Origin: Lachnospiraceae bacterium
GTDB lineage: Bacteria > Bacillota > Clostridia > Lachnospirales > Lachnospiraceae
NCBI GenBank assembly: GCA_024697505.1
Contig: JAILFQ010000380.1
Location: 1 to 15,605, forward strand
Reading direction: 5' to 3'
Length of the DNA: 15,605 nucleotides
In this document: positions 1 through 6,788 of the stretch, one piece after another
Numbering within the stretch: the stretch's first letter is position 1
Layout: every line of letters begins with the position of its first letter
Notes under the pieces: generated by a model
What the model was told of the DNA's origin: nothing
Database searches by the model: none
Seen by the model: the letters and a program-made list of their open reading frames with translations, nothing else
Program-made: the position numbers and the translations under genes

Positions 1-258
1 AAGCCGGATGTGGTGCTTTATGAAGAGGGCCTGGACGGCGAAACCATAGAAAGAGCCGTAAGTTGGATCTCCGGCGCAGACCTTTTAATAGTCGGAGGCA
101 CTTCTCTCTCGGTTTACCCGGCTGCAAGCTTTATAAACTACTTCAGAGGAGAAAACCTTGTGCTTATAAACAAGTCTTCCACCCCATACGACAGCAATGC
201 GGATCTTTTAATAACCGCAGGGCTCGGAGATGTATTTAAGAGGTTGAAAATAAACTGA
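1..258 (+). CDS. SIR2-family NAD-dependent protein deacylase (sirtuin), C-terminal fragment
   Basis: The reading frame is open from base 1, so the gene is cut by the window edge and only its last 85 residues are present. Sirtuins remove acyl groups from lysines of cytoplasmic proteins, consuming NAD and releasing nicotinamide. Seen here: an opening PDVVLYEEGL strand, the NAD-binding GTSLSV-YPA segment (fragment residues 33-41), the LVLIN strand and the closing ADLLITAGLGDVFKRL helix, which match the end of the Rossmann domain of bacterial CobB-like sirtuins. The zinc-binding small domain and catalytic histidine lie outside the window. pncC follows 19 bp downstream on the same strand, so the two are probably co-transcribed. 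The family call is secure. Whether it is a deacetylase or desuccinylase cannot be told without the N-terminal part. Confidence 0.88.
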   Translation, partial: KPDVVLYEEGLDGETIERAVSWISGADLLIVGGTSLSVYPAASFINYFRGENLVLINKSSTPYDSNADLLITAGLGDVFKRLKIN

Positions 259-277
259 GAGGAAATGATTTTTAAAA

Positions 278-751
278 ATGAAAAACAAAGAGCTTGTGGA
301 ATTATTGATCAAAAAGAAATGGCACGTTGCATCTGCGGAATCCTGCACCGGTGGTCTTTTTGCGGCAGGTCTTATAGATATTGCCGATGCCTCTAAAGTT
401 ATAAACGAAAGCTATGTTACTTATTCGGAGGGAGCCAAGGAAAAACTGGTTTTTGTAAAGCCGGAGACCATAAAAACATACAACGTGGTAAGTGAAGAAG
501 TAGCAGGAGAAATGGCAATAGGTGCCGCAAAGCAAAGCGGAGCCGAAGTAAGCGTTGGAATTACGGGAATTGCCGGACCTTCCGGTGGCACAAAAGAAAT
601 ACCTGTCGGAACCGTATGCTTTGGCTTTTACGTAAACGGAGAAGTAACTACCATTACAAGACATTTTACCCAAAAACAAAGAAACGAAGTCCGGTTCAGT
701 GCCAGAGACTACGCCTACGAAAAACTTATAGAACTTATTAATCTTCAATAA
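278..751 (+). CDS. pncC: Nicotinamide-nucleotide amidase (CinA C-terminal domain protein)
   Basis: This 157-residue stand-alone CinA C-terminal domain is of the PncC type, which deamidates NMN to nicotinate mononucleotide and recycles the product of NAD-consuming enzymes such as DNA ligase. Seen: the conserved AESCTGG loop (residues 20-26), VTYS (47-50), VSEEVA (71-76) and GITGIAGPSGG followed by PVGTV (94-113). The length is normal for a single-domain form, and the N-terminal molybdopterin-binding-like CinA domain is absent. The start is fixed by the usual short lead into the AESCTGG loop. The only nearby purine-rich site, GAGAGG at 257-262, is about 15 bp from the ATG, longer than usual, and overlaps the stop of the sirtuin gene, which suggests translational coupling. 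It pairs logically with the upstream NAD-consuming sirtuin. The unit ends at the hairpin at 756-787. Confidence 0.92.
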   Translation: MKNKELVELLIKKKWHVASAESCTGGLFAAGLIDIADASKVINESYVTYSEGAKEKLVFVKPETIKTYNVVSEEVAGEMAIGAAKQSGAEVSVGITGIAGPSGGTKEIPVGTVCFGFYVNGEVTTITRHFTQKQRNEVRFSARDYAYEKLIELINLQ

Positions 752-755
752 ATAC

Positions 756-787
756 AAAAGCGCCGGGTGTTTTCGCCCGGCGCTTTT
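756..787. terminator. Bidirectional intrinsic terminator between pncC and the GH5 gene
   Basis: AAAAGCGCCGGG (756-767) pairs perfectly with CCCGGCGCTTTT (776-787). A T-G and a G-C pair extend the stem to 14 bp with a TTTT loop. The A and T runs at the two feet give a U tract on both strands, so it can terminate pncC from the left and the cellulase gene (stop at 808) from the right. Confidence 0.92.
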
Positions 788-807
788 GCTTGCTCTATGA
801 ACACAAA

Positions 808-3231
808 CTATTTGGTAATAACCCTAAAATTAACTGTAATGTTGTAAATGCCCACAAGTTCCGTCTTATCAAGAGGAGTAGGTGTTGCTGTTGAAAGTCC
901 CGTCATGGATCTTGCATCTTTTGGAACTTCACTTACCCATTCATTGTAAAGATTTACTCTTGTGCACTTACCATCATCGGAAGATGTATAAGGAGATCCT
1001 GTAAGAGTTGCCTTCTTACCGTCTATCATTACAGAGGTTACAAGGACAACGCAGTTCGGATATAAAAGTTCTCCGTCTGCAATTGCAAGAGCTGAGAAGG
1101 TAAGACCGTTGTTGCCGTTTGCAAAATCGAGACTTACGGAATATTCTCCCGCTCCGGTTACAATGGCATTTGTTGCTGTAATTCCCGCTGTATTGTCTGC
1201 AGGGTTAAAGGTATCTCCTACACTGTAGGTTCCGGCTCCGCCGTTCCACATTATCCATGCTACAGGTGTTCCCGCTTCGTAGGTTTCTACACCTTCCCAC
1301 ATTTCAAGAGCACTTTCTTTGGCACTTGCCATGTTTTCCTTAACCTTCTTAATGTAAGCATCTCCTGCAGCCACTTCTTCCGCATAGCAACGGGAAGTAA
1401 AAAGACTTGTAATTGCAGGGTTTATCATTGTTAAGGTCTTTTTATTAAAGAAATCGTTTGTGGACCAAAGAAGCGGTACGTAGTTGTATACGTCGCAAAG
1501 GTCCAAAAGATGATTTGTGTACTTAACAGTGTTTTCCTTAAGTGTATGTACTCCGGTGGCAGAATCGTAAACCGGAATGGCTGCATACTCACCGATTATT
1601 ATGCCGTAACCTGCATCCGTAAACTTTGTAAGCTTCTCAAACTGGCCATCCATATATTCATATTCGGATTTAAGACCCCAACGGGCTTCGTTGTTGGTTC
1701 CGCAGTAGTTCCATGGATCGTAATAATGTACGGAAAGAATAAGTTTGCTCTTTGCCGTATCATTTGGCATTTTAAATCTGGAATCCAGTGTGTTGTCAAA
1801 GTTTGTATTGTATCCGGCAATAAGAAGGAATCTGTCTGTGTTGTTTCCGCCCGCTTTTCGCACAATGTCTACAAACTTCTGGTTAATCTCGTTTGTAGTC
1901 TTGTAAAGCTCATCAGCCGAAAGTTTTCCGGAATCTGCCCAATCGCTATTATTATTAAGGCCCGGGCCAAGTTCTTCGTTTGCGGACTCGAAAATGAGCA
2001 TATCCGGGTAATCTTTAAAGCGCTCCGCAATCTGCTTCCACATGGACTCATAGTGTGCCCAGGCTTCCTTTACGGTATCCGCATTTGAGGAGCCGAATTT
2101 AGCCCACCAGCCACCGTCCCAGTGGTCGTTCAAAACAACAAACATTTCGCTCTCAAGAGCGTAATTTACAACTTCTTCTACTCTGTCCAGATAAGCGGAA
2201 TTAATTGTGTAATCTCCCTTATCGTAGTCCATCATATTGGTCCAGGCAACAGGAATTCTGATAGTATCAAAGCCACAGTTCTTCATGCCCTGCACCATTG
2301 CCTTTGTTGTAACAGGCTGTCCCCAGAAGGTCTCGTACATGGAAACATTGGCACCTGTACCAAGGTTTGTACGTCCGTAAGCTTCAAAAGTATTACCAAG
2401 ATTAATACCGTTACCCATATACTTTGAAACTTCAAGAGCCGTTACATTAGTAAAGTCTATATTTGAGAAAACAGCGGTATTTGTGTATCCGCTTCCTGCT
2501 GCCTCACTTGTTTCTTCGGCAGCACTTTCTCCCCATACCATGTCCGAAAGAGTAAAAGTAATGGTAATCTTCTTTGGATTTGTTACGCTTGTAAAGTTTG
2601 CAACATGGTCGCTTCCTGCGTTTACTTCTTCAACCAAAGAACCGTCCCAGGCATTTATAGGATCGTTTGTGTCAAATGCACCGGAAGACTTAAAGGCGGA
2701 TTTTGGCTCCTTTTGTGTAATTGTAAGAGCATTTCCGTCTACAAGTATTTCTTTATAAAGAATATTTGCAGCGGAAAGTGAGGACTTCTCGCTCTTTGCA
2801 ATTCCCATATCAAGAATATAAACCGCAGTAAGATTTGTAAGTGATGTTACCCCTGCTGCCTTGGCATCTGCGGAAAGATCCTTTTCGCAATCGAAGGTGA
2901 GGGTATATGTTCCGTTATCGGAAAGTTTTATGGAAGAACCTGCTTCGTTCTTATAATAACCGGTGTCTGCGTCATTATAATAAACGTTAAGAGCAAGTTC
3001 TATGTATTTGTTTTCATCGTATTTAGGCTCTGTATCAGCTGTTTCCGAACTGTCTGTCGGTGCGGTTGTCGGTTCTGTGCCGGACTGCTCCGTGCTCCCT
3101 TCCGTAGGAGCAGGCGTATTTACGCCATCATTATTATCTTTGCTCTCCCCTGTATTCCCGCATCCCGTAAGTGCCAGCATGCAAACAAGCATAAGGCTTA
3201 AGATGCGAGAAAGCATTTTTCCTTTTTTCAT
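808..3231 (-). CDS. Secreted lipoprotein endoglucanase/hemicellulase, GH5, with two flanking beta-sandwich modules
   Basis: An 807-residue protein that should hydrolyse internal beta-1,4 links of cellulose, xyloglucan or a similar beta-glucan at the cell surface. Residues 1-24 form a lipoprotein signal (basic start, hydrophobic core, LTGC lipobox, Cys24). Residues 25-72 are a Thr/Pro/Ser/Glu linker. About 75-232 is a beta-rich module, and 235-250 a second linker. The GH5 barrel spans about 265-615: GNGINLGNT opening, RIPVAW with Arg325, NDHWDGGWW with His370, acid/base Glu419 in the SANEE motif, VHYYDPW with His502, nucleophile Glu548 in IIIGEY, and Trp589. About 657-805 is a second beta-rich module resembling the first. 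The sequence style is closest to GH5 subfamily 4, but that assignment is tentative. AGAGGAGG lies just upstream of the ATG, and a good promoter sits at 3283-3311. No cohesin or dockerin is seen, so it probably acts alone, anchored by lipid. Confidence 0.93.
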   Translation of the reverse strand: MKKGKMLSRILSLMLVCMLALTGCGNTGESKDNNDGVNTPAPTEGSTEQSGTEPTTAPTDSSETADTEPKYDENKYIELALNVYYNDADTGYYKNEAGSSIKLSDNGTYTLTFDCEKDLSADAKAAGVTSLTNLTAVYILDMGIAKSEKSSLSAANILYKEILVDGNALTITQKEPKSAFKSSGAFDTNDPINAWDGSLVEEVNAGSDHVANFTSVTNPKKITITFTLSDMVWGESAAEETSEAAGSGYTNTAVFSNIDFTNVTALEVSKYMGNGINLGNTFEAYGRTNLGTGANVSMYETFWGQPVTTKAMVQGMKNCGFDTIRIPVAWTNMMDYDKGDYTINSAYLDRVEEVVNYALESEMFVVLNDHWDGGWWAKFGSSNADTVKEAWAHYESMWKQIAERFKDYPDMLIFESANEELGPGLNNNSDWADSGKLSADELYKTTNEINQKFVDIVRKAGGNNTDRFLLIAGYNTNFDNTLDSRFKMPNDTAKSKLILSVHYYDPWNYCGTNNEARWGLKSEYEYMDGQFEKLTKFTDAGYGIIIGEYAAIPVYDSATGVHTLKENTVKYTNHLLDLCDVYNYVPLLWSTNDFFNKKTLTMINPAITSLFTSRCYAEEVAAGDAYIKKVKENMASAKESALEMWEGVETYEAGTPVAWIMWNGGAGTYSVGDTFNPADNTAGITATNAIVTGAGEYSVSLDFANGNNGLTFSALAIADGELLYPNCVVLVTSVMIDGKKATLTGSPYTSSDDGKCTRVNLYNEWVSEVPKDARSMTGLSTATPTPLDKTELVGIYNITVNFRVITK

Positions 3232-3282
3232 ATTAGCCTCCTCTGTAAAGTGGCGACTTTACTACGCCATTCTTACTTAGTT

Positions 3283-3311
3283 ATCATATTTTAAAACGAG
3301 GAAGCTAACAA
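3283..3311 (-). promoter_or_regulatory. Sigma-A type promoter for the GH5 gene
   Basis: On the minus strand TTGTTA (3306-3311) and TATGAT (3283-3288) are separated by exactly 17 bp. The start codon at 3231 is about 50 bp below the -10 box and is preceded by AGAGGAGG. The promoter lies in the 131-bp gap downstream of the PHP gene, so the cellulase has its own start. Confidence 0.6.
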
Positions 3312-3362
3312 TGTTTATTCAAGACATTTTTTGCATTAAAGATAAGACCTGTTTCTCTACGT

Positions 3363-4055
3363 TTATCCTCTGTGAATATGAATAATTTCATATTCGCCTC
3401 TTTCAAGAATCAGCTTCTTGTAATCTTTCCAGGAATTTAAAGGCTCTTTTGTTATAATCCCGGCCGGCGTGTCCGGAAGATTGTGGGTATCTCCGCCGCC
3501 TGTGTGTGGAAGCCCGTATTTATCCGCATACTCTTCCGCCTTAATATTCCAATCGTCAAGTCTGTTTCCTCTGTTCCAGGTTTCCACAGCATCTATGCAA
3601 TCCGGCCTTAAAGTAACTCCTTTAATGTAGTCCGCCTCCCTGAAAGGATGGGCATGAACCATCATTCCGCCGGCCCCATGGACCATCTTATAGGTTTCTT
3701 CTATGTTTGCACTTTCAAATTCCGGATGAGCAATAAGCCATTCCTTGTCCAAACCGTAAATAAGGAAGTCTGTTCCGTTAAAGCCCTGCTCCACGCCAAA
3801 AAAGACTTTAAGACCGATTTTGTCTCCTTCTTCTTTTGCATGCTCGTAGCCCTTACAGTAGGCTTCTATTTTTTCTTTCCAGGGAAGGCTTCTGTCTACC
3901 CTTGTATTTCCTCCAAAGAAATGATCTGTTGTAATTATGCCGTCATATCCGGCTTCCTTGTACTTTTTTACCTGCTCTGCCGCAGTCATGGAAGCGCATG
4001 CGCTGGCCTCGTAAGTATGCACATGGAGGTCATACTTATATTTAAAGTCGCTCAT
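3363..4055 (-). CDS. PHP-domain metal-dependent phosphoesterase family protein
   Basis: A 230-residue cytoplasmic protein with the metal-ligand signatures of the PHP (polymerase and histidinol phosphatase) superfamily: DLHVHT (Asp9, His11, His13), TTDHF (Asp44, His45), GVE (Glu89), MVHAHP (His134, His136) and GGGDTHN (Asp189, His191). These would hold two or three metal ions for phosphoester hydrolysis. The exact substrate is not predictable; relatives include histidinol phosphatases, nucleotide 3',5' phosphatases and uncharacterised proteins. The frame stays open to 4157, but the ATG at 4055 is chosen because AGAGGAA lies 8-9 bp upstream, the protein then starts just before the first metal motif, and the 34 extra residues have no family resemblance. 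It lies between leuS and the cellulase, all on the minus strand, but a hairpin after leuS suggests separate transcription. Confidence 0.85.
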   Translation of the reverse strand: MSDFKYKYDLHVHTYEASACASMTAAEQVKKYKEAGYDGIITTDHFFGGNTRVDRSLPWKEKIEAYCKGYEHAKEEGDKIGLKVFFGVEQGFNGTDFLIYGLDKEWLIAHPEFESANIEETYKMVHGAGGMMVHAHPFREADYIKGVTLRPDCIDAVETWNRGNRLDDWNIKAEEYADKYGLPHTGGGDTHNLPDTPAGIITKEPLNSWKDYKKLILERGEYEIIHIHRG

Positions 4056-4083
4056 TTTAAATTCCTCTTTTCTTTTATTCAAG

Positions 4084-4120
4084 ACTCCTTCGCAGTACCA
4101 TGCGAAGAATCCGGAGGAGT
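4084..4120 (-). other. Hairpin in the presumed 5' leader of the PHP gene
   Basis: CTTCGCA (4088-4094) and TGCGAAG (4101-4107) form a 7-bp stem with a 6-nt loop. ACTCC (4084-4088) and GGAGT (4116-4120) could pair further out, with unpaired bases on one side. No U tract follows on either side, so it is not an obvious terminator. It lies about 30 bp upstream of the chosen PHP start. Its role is unknown. Confidence 0.3.
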
Positions 4121-4204
4121 TTAAAAGCTTACTTCTCCGTACCGGGTTCCTTGACATAACCGCAGAATCTTTATCATTAGTAATAACTAACCTGTTTACT
4201 TAAA

Positions 4205-4232
4205 ACAAGCACCCGCAGTAGCAGATGCTTGT
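4205..4232 (-). terminator. Probable intrinsic terminator after leuS
   Basis: Read on the minus strand, ACAAGCATCTGC pairs with GCGGGTGCTTGT around a TACT loop, a 12-bp stem with two G-U pairs, ending in TTTT before an A. It begins 25 bp after the leuS stop. On the plus strand the same stem is followed by a T-rich run (4235-4260). Confidence 0.65.
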
Positions 4233-4256
4233 CCATTTTATTATTATTTTTATTTT

Positions 4257-6680
4257 TTATTTTGCAATGATATTTATGATCCTGCCCGGAACATAAATTT
4301 CCTTAACAACGTTAAGGCCGTCTATTGCTTTTGCAACGCCCGGTACTTCCTTGGCCTTTGCAATGGCGGAAGCGCTTTCTTCCTTTGCTGCAAGAAGAAC
4401 TGTACCTCTAAGCTTTCCATTAACCTGAACACCTATTTCTATCTCGTCGTCCTTTGTGGAAGCTTCGTCGTATTCAGGCCACTTTTCGTAAGCTATTGTG
4501 GTATTGTGACCAAGTTCCTGCCATATTTCTTCGCCTATATGAGGAGTAATGCAGGAAAGCATCTTTATAAGACCTTCCGCATATTCCTTAGGACAGGACC
4601 CCTCTTTATAAACTGCGTTAACAAAGATCATCATCTGGCTGATGGCTGTGTTAAAGCCAAGCTGTTCGAAGTCGCTTGTAACCTTCTTTACAGTCTGGTG
4701 ATAAACCTTCTTTAAAGCATCCTTACCGGAATCGTTAATGTTTTCAGGTTCTGTAAAGAATGTCCATACTCTGTTAAGGAACTTTCTTGCACCTTCTACG
4801 CCCTGGTTGCTCCATGGCTTGGAAACCTCAAGAGGTCCCATAAACATCTCGTAAAGTCTTAAAGTATCTGCGCCGTAATCTCTTACAATATCACTCGGGT
4901 TAACAACATATTCTGGGAAACGCTTACCCATCTTTATTCCGTTGGAACCAAGGATCATTCCCTGGTGAACAAGCTTCTTGAAAGGTTCTTTTGTAGGTGC
5001 AAGGCCCTTATCGTAAAGGTATCTGTTCCAGATCCTGGAATACATAAGGTGGCCTACCGCATGCTCCGGTCCGCCAATGTAGAGGTCTACAGGCATCCAG
5101 TGCTTTAAGAGTTCCTTGTTTGCAAACTCTTTATCATTGTCCGGGTCTATGTATCTTAAGAAATACCAGCTGGAGCCGGCACTTCCCGGCATTGTGGAGG
5201 TCTCCCTCTTACCCTTTATTCCGTTGTGGTCGTACTTAACCCATTCTGTTGCATTTTCAAGAGGTGCCTTGCCGTTCTTGCCCTTGTAATCTTCAAGTTC
5301 AGGAAGAATAAGAGGAAGCTCTTCATCGTCCAGAACATGCACTTTACCATCTTCGAGGTAAACTACAGGAACAGGCTCGCCCCAGTATCTCTGGCGGGCA
5401 AATATCCATTCACGGAAATGATAGTTTGCAACTCTCTTTGCAATTCCCATCTTTTCAAGTTTGCAAGTGATAGCTTCTTTTGCTTCTTCTACCGTAAGAC
5501 CTGTAAACTCCTCGGAATTCATGAGCTTGCAGCCCTTTCCGAGATAATCGTATTTTTCAAAGGCTTTTTCGGAAACATCTGCTCCGTCAATAACCTGGAT
5601 CATATCTATCTTATGAGCTATGGCATATTCAAAGTCTCTCTGGTCGTGGGAAGGAACTGCCATAACAGCACCTGTACCGTAAGAAGCAAGAACGAAGTCA
5701 CCTATAAATACAGGAACTTTCTTGCCGTTTACAGGGTTGATCGCGTAAATACCCTTTAAGCAGCAACCGGACTTGGTCTTGTTAAGCTGGGTACGGTCCA
5801 TATCATTTTTCTTAAGAGTTTCTTCTATGTAGGCGTTAACCTCATCTTTATTCTCTATTCTAGGCATAAGTTCCTTTACAAGGTCTCCGTCCGGAGCAAG
5901 TACCATAAAGGTAATACCGTAAATAGTCTCTATGCAGGTTGTAAAAATTGAGAACTCTCCGCCGCCGTCTATGTTAAACTTAACTTCCACGCCTTCGGAT
6001 TTGCCGATCCAGTTTCTTTGCATATCCTTTGTGGATTCCGGCCAGTCTATCTCGTCAAGACCTTCAAGAAGTTTATCCGCAAAAGCAACCTGGTCTATAA
6101 CCCACTGCTTCATATTCTTTCTTATAACAGGATATCCGCCTCTTTCGGACTTTCCGTCTATTACCTCATCATTTGAGAGAACGGTTCCCAGTTCTTCGCA
6201 CCAGTTTACAGGCATGTCTACATATTTTGCGTAGCCGTCCAGATAAAGCTGCTTAAAGATCCACTGAGTCCATCTGTAAAACTTAGGGTCGCTTGTAGCA
6301 ATGCACTTGGACCAGTCGTAGTCGAAACCAAGCTCCTTAAGCTGGTTTGTAAATGTGCCAATATTTTTCTGTGTAAATCCGTTTGGATGATTACCTGTTG
6401 TTACAGCATATTGCTCGGCAGGAAGTCCAAAGGAATCGTAGCCCATTGGGTGAAGGACATTGTAGCCCTGCATTCTCTTCATACGTGACATTATGTCTGT
6501 TGCGGTGTAGCCTTCCGGATGTCCTGCGTGAAGGCCGACTCCCGAAGGATATGGGAACATGTCCAGAGCGTAATACTTTGGCTTGCTGAAATCCCAGACA
6601 TCTGTCTTAAAGGTTTCGTGCTCCTCCCAGTACTTTTGCCACTTCTTTTCAATCTCACCCGGATTATACATTTTACTCAT
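4257..6680 (-). CDS. leuS: Leucyl-tRNA synthetase
   Basis: An 807-residue class I synthetase that charges tRNA-Leu with leucine. Seen: the HIGH-type motif HAGH (51-54), the CP1 editing domain roughly 230-410, the GTGAVMAVPSHDQRDFEYA editing stretch (335-353), FARQRYWGEP (428-436), MPGSAGSSWYFLRY (497-510) and YGADTLRLYEMFMGPLEVSKPW before the anticodon-binding helices. Two signatures are unusual: the catalytic KMSKS loop reads KMGKR (583-587), and the editing-site threonine-rich stretch reads TTCIET (247-252) instead of the common TTRPDT. The frame opens at 6743, but the start at 6680 is preferred: GGAG lies 8 bp upstream, the protein then begins like other LeuS (MYNPGEIEKKWQ), and a TATAAT box at 6721-6726 would overlap the upstream ATG at 6722. 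Essential gene, not part of the sugar locus. Confidence 0.96.
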   Translation of the reverse strand: MSKMYNPGEIEKKWQKYWEEHETFKTDVWDFSKPKYYALDMFPYPSGVGLHAGHPEGYTATDIMSRMKRMQGYNVLHPMGYDSFGLPAEQYAVTTGNHPNGFTQKNIGTFTNQLKELGFDYDWSKCIATSDPKFYRWTQWIFKQLYLDGYAKYVDMPVNWCEELGTVLSNDEVIDGKSERGGYPVIRKNMKQWVIDQVAFADKLLEGLDEIDWPESTKDMQRNWIGKSEGVEVKFNIDGGGEFSIFTTCIETIYGITFMVLAPDGDLVKELMPRIENKDEVNAYIEETLKKNDMDRTQLNKTKSGCCLKGIYAINPVNGKKVPVFIGDFVLASYGTGAVMAVPSHDQRDFEYAIAHKIDMIQVIDGADVSEKAFEKYDYLGKGCKLMNSEEFTGLTVEEAKEAITCKLEKMGIAKRVANYHFREWIFARQRYWGEPVPVVYLEDGKVHVLDDEELPLILPELEDYKGKNGKAPLENATEWVKYDHNGIKGKRETSTMPGSAGSSWYFLRYIDPDNDKEFANKELLKHWMPVDLYIGGPEHAVGHLMYSRIWNRYLYDKGLAPTKEPFKKLVHQGMILGSNGIKMGKRFPEYVVNPSDIVRDYGADTLRLYEMFMGPLEVSKPWSNQGVEGARKFLNRVWTFFTEPENINDSGKDALKKVYHQTVKKVTSDFEQLGFNTAISQMMIFVNAVYKEGSCPKEYAEGLIKMLSCITPHIGEEIWQELGHNTTIAYEKWPEYDEASTKDDEIEIGVQVNGKLRGTVLLAAKEESASAIAKAKEVPGVAKAIDGLNVVKEIYVPGRIINIIAK

Positions 6681-6720
6681 TTTTTGTTCTCCAATCTGTG
6701 TTCGTTTTTCCTTGTGAGAC

Positions 6721-6749
6721 ATTATACACCTACTTTTAAACATTTGCCA
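6721..6749 (-). promoter_or_regulatory. Candidate leuS promoter
   Basis: On the minus strand a perfect TATAAT (6721-6726) lies 17 bp below a poor -35 candidate, TGGCAA (6744-6749). It would give a leader of only about 35 nt, too short for a T-box riboswitch. The palindrome at 6760-6788 lies immediately upstream. Confidence 0.45.
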
Positions 6750-6759
6750 TTAAATTTTA

Positions 6760-6788
6760 TGACACATCACCCCCGTCCCCTTGTGTCA
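6760..6788. repeat. REP-like 29-bp palindrome, copy 1
   Basis: Arms TGACACA (6760-6766) and TGTGTCA (6782-6788) flank a 15-bp C-rich core. The reverse complement matches 27 of 29 positions of the copy at 15171-15199. A T run on the left and an A run on the right loosely extend the pairing. It supplies the stop codon of the GH43-like gene and ends about 10 bp above the leuS -35 region. Such GGGGACGG-cored TGACACA palindromes resemble the REP-type repeats mobilised by Y1 (RAYT) transposases in Clostridia, but none is encoded here. Confidence 0.75.

Noticed and set aside
302..757. 151-residue minus-strand ORF opposite pncC
   Set aside because: It is the antisense shadow of a well conserved gene and is Cys- and Tyr-rich without any family resemblance.
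1510..2088. 192-residue plus-strand ORF
   Set aside because: It lies wholly antisense to the GH5 catalytic domain, whose motifs are intact, and has no recognisable domain.
4056..4157. N-terminal extension of the PHP protein
   Set aside because: The ATG at 4055 has a good ribosome site and the extension contains the leader hairpin and no conserved residues.
4151..4179. Consensus TTGACA on the plus strand
   Set aside because: No good -10 at 16-18 bp and no plus-strand gene downstream; it faces into leuS antisense.
6681..6743. N-terminal extension of LeuS
   Set aside because: The start at 6680 has a better ribosome site, fits the family and avoids an ATG that overlaps the TATAAT box.
6681..6785. 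T-box or other riboswitch before leuS
   Set aside because: The gap is too short and no specifier-loop or antiterminator motif is visible.
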